A DNA stretch of 64,000 nt from Branchiostoma belcheri (lineage: Eukaryota > Chordata > Leptocardii > Amphioxiformes > Branchiostomatidae): contig NW_017802758.1 in NCBI RefSeq assembly GCF_001625305.1, positions 727,267-791,266 of the forward strand, given 5' to 3'. Both the position numbers and the translations under genes were made by a program. The notes beneath the pieces were generated by a model. The model saw only the letters and a list, made by a program, of their open reading frames with translations, was not told the origin of the DNA and made no database searches. Shown one piece after another: positions 23,601-37,600 of the stretch; position 1 is the stretch's first letter, and the number at the start of each line of letters is the position of its first letter.

Positions 23601-26600
23601 TCACACTTCAAAGAAGCCACGTGACAAGCTTCAATGGGTCAGTCTACTGAAGAAGACCAGAGTGACTGGTCGAAAGCTCTAGGTGAGAGAATTTTTTTGT
23701 GTTGGACCAAAAGTTTTAACTTTAAACATGTGACTACCAACACAGATGAACTTTCATGATAGTATTAGGAAAGATTGTTGTGTGCTAGTTGATTGTACAA
23801 ACTTACATCAGCCAGTGCAAAATTAAAACTTCTTGCTGCGTCAGCGCATGCTTGCTCGGCGATGCTGACGTCATTGTGGGCATTGTCCAATGCCTTCTTC
23901 GCTTCCTTTACGAAAATGTCTTCCTCGACTTTCTGAGAGACTTCGAGGCCAAACGAATTGGCCTCCAGGGTAGCATTTAGTGTTGCCTCTGCAGCAGCAA
24001 CGCCGATACTAGGAATAAACAAAAGTGACCTTAAATCTATGGCAATAAAGAGTTATCCTCCATTAGCTACAAGCCAGTCTTCAGTTGCAGGTAGGGACCA
24101 CGAACACATATATGGCATAATCAAATATTTAAGACGATGTATACATGAATATAGTCACGCATATTGTCCCAAAATATGAATTCTCACTAGTTTGAGATGG
24201 CTTACGTACAGACAGTAAACAAGTACATATACCAATCAAGTATGTTAGCAATATCACTCAAGATAGAAAATAGTGGGTCAAAAAGAGCACAGAAAAGAAC
24301 CGTGTGAAGTTTCAATTGAGTTTCAATTGTCAAGTTAACTAACATTTTTAATATCATTGAAATTAGCCATATAGGGCATAAAATTGCAATAAAGTGAAAT
24401 AAAGAATTTTAAAAGAATACAAAAGTTTCCTCTCACTCGCATGACTCGTGGACAGCGACTTGAGATGCTTCTAAAATAGCTCTGGCAGCTTCTAGTGTCC
24501 ATTTACTATTGTCCACCTCCTGCTGGGCAGCTGCATTGACCGCCTCAGTAACAGTCAGTGTATTCCTGGTTGCTTCCACTGCCACCTTTGCAACCTGGTA
24601 CAGAACGTACAAAGAATAGATTACTACCATCATATGTACGATATTTCGCACATAAAATTAAAACATAATATAATAACATAAATGATACATGACAGTGCAA
24701 TTGAGGCCTAGAGCTTAATATGCTTATAGAAGGACCTCCTTTATTCAATTGATAATTATGTAAATATATTAAAGAAGTTTGACATTAAACAAAATGAACC
24801 AATTCAACACAAGAAATAAGTTTGGAAATAAGCGAATGAAAAAACATTATGAATCTAGAAAACTAAAGAAATGTTTGGCAATTGAAGTAGGTAAACCATG
24901 ATCCCCCTGTCCATAGTTTCCAACGACTTCATTTTGTGTTACCAAAACTCATAGTTTTGCAGCTAGCCTTTCTTGTAATTATGTATTATTAAGCTATTTA
25001 TTCACCAAAGGTGTTCTAAATTCGACAACATCATCTGATTGACCTTACCTCCAAAGCAGCCAGGCACGCTGCTCGCTCGGTATGGCACGGAATATCATCT
25101 ACAATTAAACAACATGTAGGATCGCATATAAATGGCGTTTCATGTCTTTTATTTACTACGTATGCTTTGACATTGGCTTTTACTAAAAGCTTGACCTCCA
25201 CAGTCAGAATAAGACACTGATAGAAGTAATATTTAACCTACAAGCCACACCATCACACCATATAATACTTGTCATGTATCGATGATTAGTCACAAATCCC
25301 TATCATTGACGATCTCAAGATGTTTGAAAGTAAGTTTTAAATTATTATTGTGACATAAAAGTTTGATAGTGAGCCCAGAGGTGCCATTGTAGAAATTTTC
25401 TAAGCTACTTAGATATTTCTTACACCAAGGACAGTCATCAAGGGCATCGCAGTTTCGCTGTTTTTCATCTAGATCCGCTACAGCGCTGTCGAACGCCGCC
25501 TTTGCATTTCCCAGGTCCAGTTTTGCACTGGTGAAACTTGCAATTGCGTTTTCATAGCCACTCTGTGCACTGTCGAACTGCAATACATGATACAATGCCA
25601 GGTCAATTTTAACTCATTCTGGGTAAAGTACAGTACTACAACTATCAATTGTCGTTGATAAATAGATGACTGTGTCTTAAACAGCTATAGCAAAATTCAA
25701 AGGGTTGTGTTAGTAACCGTTTGACTAAATAACCACCACTAAAGATAGACCGGGGTCGTGTGGCGTAGCGGTAGAGTGCGCGACTCGGAACTTAGAGTCC
25801 CGGGTTCGAGTCCTGACATGCCACCGATCTTCTAACATATAATACAACAAAACATAATAATACAACAAAAAATAATAATACGATGCAGAAAATCACATCA
25901 AATCAAAAGGAAACATAAATGGTAGGTATATCGACATAGATTATTAGGTAATATTGCACACGCTTTTTGTGCATATTGATACATAGATAATGAGTGTTAG
26001 CCAACTTACATCGGCCTGTGCAGAATCTAAGTTTGCCCTTGCGGCATCGCATGCTTGTTGGGCGATGCTGACATCATTGCGGGCACTGTCTACTGCCTCT
26101 GTGGCTTCCTTCATGAGCTTGTTCAGGGATTCGCCGACCTTCTCTGCCACTTGGATTCCAAATGTATTGTTATCCTCCGCAGCAAAGAGTGTGTCCCTTG
26201 CAGCTTGGACTCCAAACCTGAGAATACATGAATAGTAAAAGGTCCCATAGCCGTTTTGGGGTCATATGGGCAATGGCAATGTGTTCTTATAATGATATCG
26301 GAATATGTGTAGTGCTTGTGCCAAAGGCACAGCATTTTTCTCACTTCATCCAAGTGAACATACTGAAAGTATACACAAGTACAGTCACAACTGTATAGTT
26401 TCTCAAGAGATTAGAAGAATAAAGTCACAGTTAACAGGCGGTCACTATAGACAGCGTTCTGTATAGTTGTGTCAAGGTGAAAAATTACATCAACGGCCAC
26501 CAAAGTGGTCACAATCAATTTTGGCAAGGTGGTATTCACGCAATAAACACAATCACACATGCTTGACTATAGCCTTTAATTTAAATTCTATACCAGGTAG

Positions 26601-28613
26601 ATTTTTCTGTACACTTAGTTTATATCTGGATATCTTCTGAATTAAATCAGGATGACAAATATGGGATACGATTAGCTGCTTTTAACTACCAACACTGTAA
26701 TGAGTTAAAAGTATGCCCGCCACCTTCAAATGCATACCGAAGACGTTCGATATTTATATGTTACTGCATATAAACATTTATATGTTACATAACTAGTACT
26801 TCACTGACATCTGTTTTAAATTTTAACAAAAAATTTTACCAACTTATATAATGACAAAAGAATAGTATGTCACACTGAAAAGGCCTGGGTTGATTTAGGT
26901 AAATGCCAAAGTGTTTTCCACTTACTCGCATGAATCGTTGACTGCGATTTGGGATTGTTCCAAAACAGCATTTGCAGCGTCTAGTGTCCATCTGGTGCTG
27001 TTCTCCACTTCTTGAGCATCAGTGGCAGTCAGTTGGGCAACCTTTAGTGTCTGCTTTGCAGCTTCTACAGTTGCTTTTGCAACCTTAGGCACAGTGTGAA
27101 CACACATGTGAGTGTCAAATTGCATACACTATTTGTGGATTAGGCCACACCAAGTAAATTTTATGGATGACGTCCTTTGGAGACCCTAGATCTAATGCGA
27201 GAGGGCGAAAAAAAAACAAGAAGGGCCCTAAAAAACAAGATGCCTAGATTAGAAATATACTAAGAGACGACAAATGTTAGGACACAAATTGAATGAGGTG
27301 ACACAGTGTAACAAGCAAGAAGTCTTTTTTTTTTATTCATTCACATGAAAAAAGGATACAGGACATGGTGGTGCCTCACTCAAGTGGAAAGCACTTATGT
27401 TGACGGCACCACTAAATAAATACATATAATAAAGAAAAGAAACAATCGCAACTTTAAGACAGGCAAAAAACAGTAAATACAAGAAATTCAAGAGCGCAGG
27501 TCCGGTTCCCCGCCCAATGATAAATGATGGCACAGTACATAAATAACAAAGGGGGAAATTGAAATCTTTTAAAAACGTTCTGATGTGGTGATGAAGTTTT
27601 GGGTAAGTGATAATATATTGGAGTTAACAACTGATGAGAATGCGGTACTGCCACGGAGTAAAAGGTCAGTTTTTGCGTTGTCAGAAAGAGTTGTAAAATC
27701 TACGGTGTGTCCTATGAGCCTGGATAGTCTTTTATTCCTCATCAAAACAGCAATAAACTAGAGTTCCCCGATCTCATACCTTCGCCAAATGATGTTAATC
27801 TTTATGACTGACAAATTATAGATTAGATTATTCCCCCCTGATTTAAGAAATAGGAACCTAATTTTCATGAATTATATCATTTTATCATAATCTCAACCAA
27901 AAAACAGTCTTATACTAACAAACAATGCATTCTAGCATTTCCTAATAAATTATGCAAATGAGGTCCTGATTTGAATAAATTATGTTTAATGATGTTCATC
28001 CCAATTTAACTTTCAAATACCACAAGTATGAAATTCCAGGCAGTTATCATTACATAATTATAAAATGTTCTCATTAATTATGCAAATTAGGTCATTATTA
28101 ACATAATCAATATCTTCCTGTGTTTCTCTCGTTGTCAATTACCAATGTCACAAGCTTTAATTGTCCTATCATGGAATGCAGCTGATTTATAGAATTTCCC
28201 CATAAATTATGCAAATTATATCCATATTTGCATAATTGTCACATAATTATATGAAGGATCACGTAAGCTACCTACATACCAAAAATCACGACGATCCGTC
28301 AACCGGTTCTTGAGTTATCCCCTTTTGAATATTTTCAAGAATATATCGCTGCAGTTCCAGAGCAAGCCGCTAGGGGGCCTAAACTCACATCACTTCTTCC
28401 CCAGCACAAGAGCTACATGTGTACCTACCATCTAAATTTCATCACCATAGCATGTCTAGATCATAAGATATCAAAACCGGAAGTTCAGCTGCAGTACCAT
28501 AACAAGCCGCTAGGGGGTCCAAAATCTAATCATTTTGAGGTCTCATCAAGACCTACCCACCTACCAAGTATCAAGACAATCCATCAAGGCCTTCTTAAAT
28601 TATCGTGTTGACA

Positions 28614-28655
<42 letters not shown>

Positions 28656-31600
28656 AACGCCCCTGAAAACATAACCTTCTTGGCGAAGGTAATAATCAGG
28701 TGGAACAGCAGTTGTCCTGTCCCGTTTTCGCGTTACGGGTTTCACGATTTGCGGCACTGTCGTGACTCTTTGGTCATAGTTATAGGAAGCGGGCTTTCTT
28801 GTTTTTTTTCTAGGAACAGGCCAAAATCAATGCACGCGCGGACGTCATCCATAAAATTTACTTGGTGTGGCCTTAACACTTAGAGATATTATTTATCTGA
28901 TGTCTCCACACAAAGATGCCTATATCCCCTTGATACTAGTCCCACTGATGTTGATGATGATAGTCACAATGACCTTGGAAGATATTACATGTTTGTTTGT
29001 TTGTTTGTTTGTTGTTTATTTAACCAGAGAACATATCGCCCTGGAGAGCGGTTTCAATGCACCCTGGGGGGCAATCCCCAAACTCAATAAAACAATAACA
29101 GTATAATACAACATAAAGTAATCACTGAAGAAAACTTATGTACAATCAAGGGGCAAATTAGAACTTAATTAAGTAACAGAAGAATAAGCGGTGCAAAATA
29201 GGCATACATCAAATGATATCAAATCAATCATATAGAAATCAAATACATAAGAAGGGAAATAAGGAAAATTTGCATATCAATGTACAATTGGCAGGCAGTC
29301 TTGTTTGTATATTTGTTTTATTATGTAAGGCCACACCAAGTAAATTTTATGGATGACGTCCTTTGGAGAGTCTAAATCTAATGCGAGAGGGCGAAAAAAA
29401 AAACAAGAAGGGCCCTAAAAAGAAGATGCCTAGATTAGAAATATACTAAGAGACGACAAATGTTAGGACACAAATTGATTGAGGTGACACAGTGTAACAA
29501 GCAAGAAGTCTTTTATTCATCATCAAAACAGCAATAAATCAGGTGGAACAGCAGTTGGAGCGGTCAGCAAGTTTCTTCAAATGTGGCAGCATGTACCAAA
29601 CTGAATTCCTAAAGGAAGTGCTGATTTCCTTGCTTGATGCTTCATAAGCTTTGGTCCGTACAAACCTATTTGCGGCACCGTCGTGACTCTTTGGTCATAG
29701 TTACAGGAAGTGGAGTTTCTTGTTTTTTTCTAGGAACAGGCCAAAATCAGTGCGCGCGCGGACGTCATCCATAAAATTTACTTGGTGTGGCCTAAAGTCT
29801 GTTGAAATGACGGAGACAAAGGCGTTGTCAGGGTTAGTGTTAGGGTTAGAGTTTTAGTCGTTTTTAACCTTACCTCTAGACCAGCTTGGCACACGGCCAG
29901 CCCGGCGTTGTACGCAATGCACGCAACATCAACTGCAAATCAACCAGAGGCAGACCCGTATTCATGACAATTCAACTCAAATATTTCTTATACATCGGAA
30001 TTGACTATTGCTGAAACGGAAGTAATGGGATCACATTTCACGGTCATCGGGACTAGTCAAACTATCCTGCAAGAAACAGTACAAGGAGAGAGAATGACAG
30101 GTAGGCATGTGGTAAGGATGGAAAATAACATAATAGGACACCAAGTAAAAAGAGGAACAAAAAACTGAGAATTATGGAGAAATGTGGTTATCTAATTAGT
30201 GCCCCAACGGTCGAATGAGTAATTTATTAGTGTATTGAAAGGTCAGATGATAAAATGTTTCTGTGAGAAACATTTGATTCTTCGGCCTGAAAAAGAACAG
30301 TTCATCAATCCTGTAGAAGTTATGTTTCTTGTATGAGATGAGCCATACAATTAAACGTTGCGTTTCCATATCACAAATCCGTAGAATTGACTTGATTAAA
30401 TTGACTGGATAAATGATGTTGCCACATTCCTGTATCATAGTTAGACAAGACGTGACACAGTGGAGACAATCTAAGCTTTATAGATATGAAAAAAAATGCC
30501 TTACAAAATCCACAATCCCGAAATTGGCAGTTTTGCTGTTTTTCAAATAGATCTGCTACAGCGTTGCTGAGCGCCGCCTTTTCATTCTCCAGGCCATGGT
30601 TTGCACTGATCAAACTTGCAAATGCGTTTTCAAAGTCAAGCTGTGCACTGTCAGCCTGTAATAGATAATACAGAGTCAATTTCAATAAATGTATGTGAAA
30701 TATTGGACGAAGAGATGAGAATTTTCCCTTTTTTAAGACCAGGAAGATTGGTGACTCTTTTAAGCCTAAATGTGTATCAAATTCAGGGAAAAGAAACAAA
30801 CTTAAACGTTAGCATTAACCCTTGTCCTGCTGGCAATTTTTACACAATATTTTCAAATAATTTCATGTTTTAATCAGGTCACAGACCCTTGACTTTGTTT
30901 TTGCCCTGCGGCGCATTCGTTGCGTTTCGCTGCGGTGTGATGCGTTGCACGAGAAACACCCCCAAATCGCACATATACAGGGCACTATATATAGATGGTA
31001 CTGTATGTACAACCCATATATATATGGGCCCCGCAGGACAAGGGTTTTTAATAATAGAAAACCATTTTCTTGCTGCAAGTACAATTTTCTTGCTGCAAGT
31101 ACAATCTGATAACCTACGTCAATCTGAGCCATATTAAAGACTGCCATTGCATCATCACATGCTTGGTGGGCGTTCATCATGACACTGCCGGCATCACCCA
31201 GTGCAGCTTTGGCTTCCTTCACGACGTTATCTAGTAGAGCCCCAACCTTGTCCTCCAGAGCACTGGGAAAACGATGTGCACACCTATGAATATTTCTCTT
31301 TAAATCTTAAAGATGTCCAATGCAGTTTTAGTATAGGAAGGCCAGCTTTTTCAAAGTCAGTATTCAAGTCACTAATCTACAAAGTAGCTAGTTTAAACAA
31401 AACTACCTCAAAGTACATCGACACTCGTGGAGCGATTATGTAGAAAATAGGAACGGAAAATGGTTACTGGTAGGATCCGTAGCTGATTTTGTAAGTACAA
31501 CTCAGACAACGAAGGCCTCATCTTGGGGCTTAAGTCCAATTAGGCAACCAAGTACCTATTGCTAGAACGTTGTAACAATTAAATTGTATGAATCATTGCT

Positions 31601-34600
31601 TTGTGTGATCACAATACCTAGGAATACATTTTCAAGCAAGGTAAATGGTGATTGACCTGGAAAGATCGCTGTTAAAGGTCCCTGTTACTGAAAACTCAGT
31701 ATCATTCAGTGATCCGTAGTTGGCTTCTATATCCAGGGATGCTGAGAACAAGTTAAGGAAGCTCCCTTCAATGTCGAAGTAAGTCCCGTAGGCATCCATG
31801 GAAATCGTGGTGTTTGCGTGGATGCCGAGAGCGGTGACGCTACCATCCATGAACATCTCTGCATGCGGTGGATCCCAGCCCATGCCGACAGAAATTCCAG
31901 GGCCTTCCTCTTCAGACCCAGACCCGGAAACTCGTATCAAGCCGTTACCAATATAGAACGGGGTCGCTGTGTCAAAATTTAGTTCAAAACTGGGCCCAAA
32001 ACCGTTGTCGATCCAGAAATTAACACCTAAGCCTGTGCCAGAGACGATGTCTAGTGCCAGGTCCTGAAGAAGCTCGCTTGCAGTGTTACCAGGGGCAAGA
32101 TAGGAAAGGCCAGATATAATTCTGTCAATGGATACACTCGTAACATCTGGTTCTACACCCGTAAGGATAAAGCCGTCCTCGGATTTTTCTAATGTAACAT
32201 TAAAGTTGAGATCGGCCAGGGTCCAAACACCCTTAAACATGGCGTTAAAAGGTGAGGACGAACTAGAAGTCACATCGACCGAAAATTCATCCAGAGTCAC
32301 GAGAGAAGGTACAATAACAACAGGATCTGTGGTGCCTGCTGAAACTGACAATCCTCCTTCACAGCGATCAACGTAGTATTCCGACACTGCCACATCAAAC
32401 AGATCAGAAGCTACACCATCACTATAGCCATCTAGCGACACAGTTGGGAGAGCATCTGAAAGGACATCGCTGAGAGTCATACAGTCATCAGGAGTAGAAG
32501 TTATGATGAGTAGACATCCGCTGAGAGCCATGTGGATACTGCAGTTTGGGCTGGCGGCGTAGGAATAATCAACTGGTCCGTCCAGAAGCTGTTGTAGCAC
32601 GGGGAGGAGGCCACCTGAATAAGGGAGAGAAAAACGAAATGATAATTATGGGTTCACCACACCACGGGTGAACCCATGAACCCAAGTGGTGGTGAACCCA
32701 TATTGCTTTTTCTGATGTTTCTTCTCCTTCTCCTTCTCCTGCCATTTTTTAAATGGATTCAGCTTCTTCATTTTAGGGCCCAAGGTCCTGAAATTTGGTA
32801 TGGAGGTACAGTGGGCAAATACCCCTAGGCGTTTTTTTTAAATTATTGTGATACAGGCTTTTAGAATGGTTTTATTTGAGTTTTTTGGCTGTGTTATAGC
32901 AAATGTATTACTGTGTTAGTGTGCCTTGTTTACCACGTTTGGGCATGAGTCATCACAATGGAATGCAGGGCATCAACCAATAGGCATGCAGCTTTCCTCT
33001 ATTCTTCTTGCTGATTGGCTGTTGGGATTTAACTTGATCAACACCTGCACAGAGCATTTCCACCTGCACAGAGCATTTCTTGCTGATTGGCTGTTGGGAT
33101 TTAACTTGATTAACACCTGCACAGAGCATTTCCATACTGACAGTATGTCTGTATTCAAGTGTTTTGGTAGGTATTTCAAGCTTTCCTGCTCCAGCATTGG
33201 AATGCGGGGCATGGACGTTTTTTTTTTTTTTAATTTGAAAATCAACAGTTTCCATTATGCAATTAAAAATCCTTACCAATAAAGTAGGGAATAGCTATCC
33301 AACTGTTGTTTTAGTTGTATTTTACTTCATATTATAGTTATATCAATGTAAATCATTGTTTTCCCTTGTGTTTCTCATTCTTTCCCTGCCATGTCGTAAA
33401 ATGTGGTGAACCCATCGCTGTATTTGCTCCAAAGCAAATATTGGCCTTTCTAGTTCACATAAATATTTGAAGAGGTTCTTTTTTCCCAAAGATTCCTAAT
33501 GGGATATCATAAACAGGACAGTGGTTATAATTTTTAAAACTATACATTGTTGGCTTGTACTTTTTGGACATTGGATCGTCCAGCAACTTTTCTCTCGTGT
33601 CCCTTGACATCTAGTTGTTTTTTATAATTATTTAGACATATTTTGTAGGTATACAAGGCAAACGAAGTTACCTTCCTCAAGTGGTGAGGGGGTCGGTGGC
33701 AGCTGATCAGTGGAATTTTCTAGAAAGAAAATAATAAATATTCCGTGTTAGAGCTTGCATTTCAATGAGCATTCTTGAGTTACCTACAGTGTTTTATTTA
33801 CATTACATGCTGTGGTCAACAATGGGTAAGTACTGAGGGTTAAAATTTGTTTAACCCTTGTCCTGCTGGCATTCCTGGCACAATATTTTTCATTAATTTC
33901 ATATCTAAATTAGGTCATAGACCCCCAATTTTTTTTGCCCTGCAGTGGCATAGTTACTTCCGCATTCGTTGCGTTTCGCTGCGGTGTAATGCGTTGCACG
34001 AGAAATACCCCCAAATCGTACCTATACATGGTGTTATATAGATGGTACTGTATGTGCAGAACAACAATTGCTGTGCTCCGAAGGACAAGGGTTTTAAAAA
34101 AAAATGTTAACACACACAAAAATCCTACCGCATTGTTCGATCATGGCAGCAGTATCACATGGCTGGTCCAGGTCTAGACTAACAACTCGCGAGGCGTCAC
34201 CACTGATGCTGGCGAGTGCAGTCTCGTTGATGAAGGGGTCCATTCCAGTAGCGATGGTCCAGAGTTCGATGCCGGCGTCCCGGGCTTTTTGAGCGTACTC
34301 TCCAGGATCCTGAATGAGGAGAATATTCAATTTTAGCTTCGTTAATAGCTGAACAGTAGAGAACAAGTGAAACCAGACCTTTGTATCACAGTGAGATTAA
34401 AAAGACGTTTCATAGTAGGCACAGATTAATAAACAAAATAAAACACGACTAGGCACCAAGGTTATGTAAAATCAGGGGAGAAAAAGATACAAATACTTTT
34501 GACCAATCAATAATTATCGATGGTGTATTCCATGCCACAATCAGGTGTGTGGTATAAAGCTTAATTCCATCAATGGCTGGCCATACATAATGTCGCATTA

Positions 34601-37600
34601 TTTGGCCAATACAACTTTTAAAAGTGTTTGTGTCATGTCAGATTATTTATCTATTTAAATTGCCAACACTGCAATACAGTGGAAGCCCTGCCAGTTGAGC
34701 TGATGTCGGGCCCCATATTATGAAATACATACATACATAAACATACACATCATAACACAATAAAGTCACAAATCACAGAAATCTCTTATACTTACAATCC
34801 ATAATCTAGGCTAATGACAGTATAAAAAAAGTAACAATATAACTCAGTATGGTAGGAGGCAAGAGGTCATTCAAATATATAATACTTCAGTATTCACAGT
34901 GTTGTAGGAATAGATGGAAGGACTGAAAGTTAGAAACGGTTCGTTGATGAAATGTACGTATGAAGATTATGGCAGATTATACAGGACAATGAGAGATTTA
35001 AAGTTTAGCATCATAGTTATTGTCTACTACGGATATCAAGGAGAAGTGTTATCTTAACGACGATCACTTGACTAGTTGTAAAGCTTGATTGACCAGAAGA
35101 CTTTAAGAAATAGAAAAATGACTTCACTTACATCTTGCCAGTGTCCATCTGTGGCCACAACAGCAACCTTTCGAGCTTCTTCACGGAATTGTATCTGAAT
35201 GCACACGAAGGATGCAACAACAAAAACTTACTGTATTGGATTATTGAGCAGTCTTTGTCCTTCAAACAACCCTAAATCTACATGTACACAATGTTTACTT
35301 GGTTTGCAAGTTGCACAGTGGGCAGTTTTGAAAGAAAATGTACGATGTGCTTACTCAGTTTTTTTCTTCTAATTTGCAACTTTCGACATTTAGATTTTGA
35401 AAAAAAAAATACAATGTATATAAAAAAATTTCTATGAAAAGCTGCATTATGGCGATATAAGAACGATACAAAAAGTGAATTTTCTTTTCATTTCTTGACA
35501 AAGTAAAATCAAACCCACTCCATTGCACATAGGTGCCATTCAGGGAGTAAATTTTCAAAAGCATAGCATAATAATGCACTACAAGTACACTACAAGTGTG
35601 TTTGTAAGCTGACATCCATGTTTGTTACCATGATGGCATATTGTGATGGTGATAACTAATGAATAAACGCGAGTGGGCTGCTGTAGCGCTAACCATAAAT
35701 GTCAGAAATATGACAACAAAGGCACAAATATATTGAAAAGTGAGAAAAAATCACAATCACATACAAATCAAAAATTCTTAATACAAAAATGTTACATTAG
35801 GTAGCTTTAAGAAACCATATGCACCCAGCTGGCATAATGTTAATTCATAAACTGTCCTACCACTCTTGTCAAGTATCTCAAGGCAGCTTCAGTTTCGGCT
35901 TGACCTCCACTAAAGTAGAAGTCTCTAATGGCGTTCAGGAGACCAGGAGTGTCCCAACGGTAGTGGCCCAACGGTATGCCGACCTTTGGTGTGCAGTCAT
36001 AATACTGGATTACACCGACCTAGAAGGGAAAGAAGAGTGCAGCACATTCATATTGTCAACGGCCAGCACCCTGAAAAGATGTACGGTTCCAAATAAGCCT
36101 GTGTACTCATCAGCGTTTGGACACGTATAAACACGACGTGGGGTCGTGTGGCGTAGCAGCAGAGTGTCCGACTAGGAACCAAAAAGTCCCGGGTTCGAGT
36201 CCTGACATGCAACCACCGATCTTGTGCCTTGGGAAATGCACTTTACACGACTTTCCTCACTTAACTCAGGTGCATTGTCACCACGTCTTGTGATTACATG
36301 TTGGAATAAAAAAAACACGATTTGCCGAAAGGACGGTGGACGTCACTCCACCATACATGGAGGGAAGTCGTGTTGACTACCTTTCCCAAGGGTACATAAC
36401 ATCGGGCATGTAAGGGGATCGAACCCGGGACCTTCTGGTTACTCTGCCACCTTAAATAAATGCCTCTTTGGATCTAAATTTGACATCATCTACATACGAC
36501 ATAAAATACATGAGCTGTATCCTTGCTTTATTAGTCAATGGGTCTATTATGATCCTTATTGTGATTTTGATGTCTGTATTGATTTACAGAAATACTGGAA
36601 CTTGAAGAACTTGAAACACCATGTATTTCGGGTCAGTTCATTCACTAGCCATGGGCAAATGGGTGGTGAAATTACTGAATAAAGCGGGATTGATGGAGTG
36701 ATAAGCAACTGAGCAAAAATAACATTTTACATCCATGTACAGATAAATCTTGAAAAAAACTGAAATGCATCGGGACTATTCAAAACCACAATGCCAGGAA
36801 CAGCACAGGGAAAAAGAAAATAGGGTCAGGCAACTAGAAAGGTGGAAGGATAATATCAGAGGATGAACACTAAGTAAAAAGTTACAAGGAACAGAAAACC
36901 GAGAAGGGTGGAGTGAACTGGTTGTCAAATCATCTGCGGTGCCCCAAATACTAGACTAACGGATGGATGATAGATTTTAAAACATTTAAAGATACTTAAC
37001 CTACCTCCGTAACGGCACCGTTGCTGAAACATTCTACGATGCGAGAGATGTAGGCTCTAGCCCTCTCAAACTCTTCTTGGCCGATACTCCAGGATCCATC
37101 AATCAGAAACATGACATCCAAGGGGCACTGGTCTGAAATTTAACAGGCACACATGTCATAAACTTCAGCATGAAAGTTCATCTGTGTTGGTAAATTACAT
37201 TGAACTTCAACTTTTCTCCAACTCAAAATTTGACTCACCAGAAATTTTCGACTGAATCACTCAGTCTTCCTCAGCTATCTGACCCAAATGCTGTGGACAC
37301 GTGATTTTTCCCACGTGTGACGTCAGCAAAGGGTCAAAGGTTGTCTGAAGTCGATATCGCCCCTAGTCACAGTGGATCTGGAGGGGGTCAGAATCTTGGA
37401 TACCGAACAGGATCACTTCAAGAGAGGCATAAAAGAGGCCATATACATCAGGGCACTTCAACCATCGCTCAACCGGGACGGGGGGCGATATCGACTTCAG
37501 ACAACCTTTGACCCTTTGCTGACGTCACACGTGGGAAAAATCACGTGTCCACAGCATTTGGGTCAGATAGCTGAGGAAGACTGGTTGATTCAGTCGAAAA

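Larger units (their letters stand above)
27142..28873. mobile_element. MITE with AGGCCACACCAAG ends, split by two later insertions
   Basis: The ends AGGCCACACCAAGTAAATTT and its reverse complement lie at about 27143 and 28873. The uninterrupted relative at 29328-29793 is about 466 bp. The extra length comes from a LINE tail (27335-27725) and a second MITE (27758-28693), so the order of three insertions can be read. Confidence 0.85.

Noticed and set aside
28605..29106. Open frames with Leu-Met-Met-Ile or His-Thr runs
   Set aside because: They cross a CA run, a MITE end and a probable LINE tail. No consistent coding signal.
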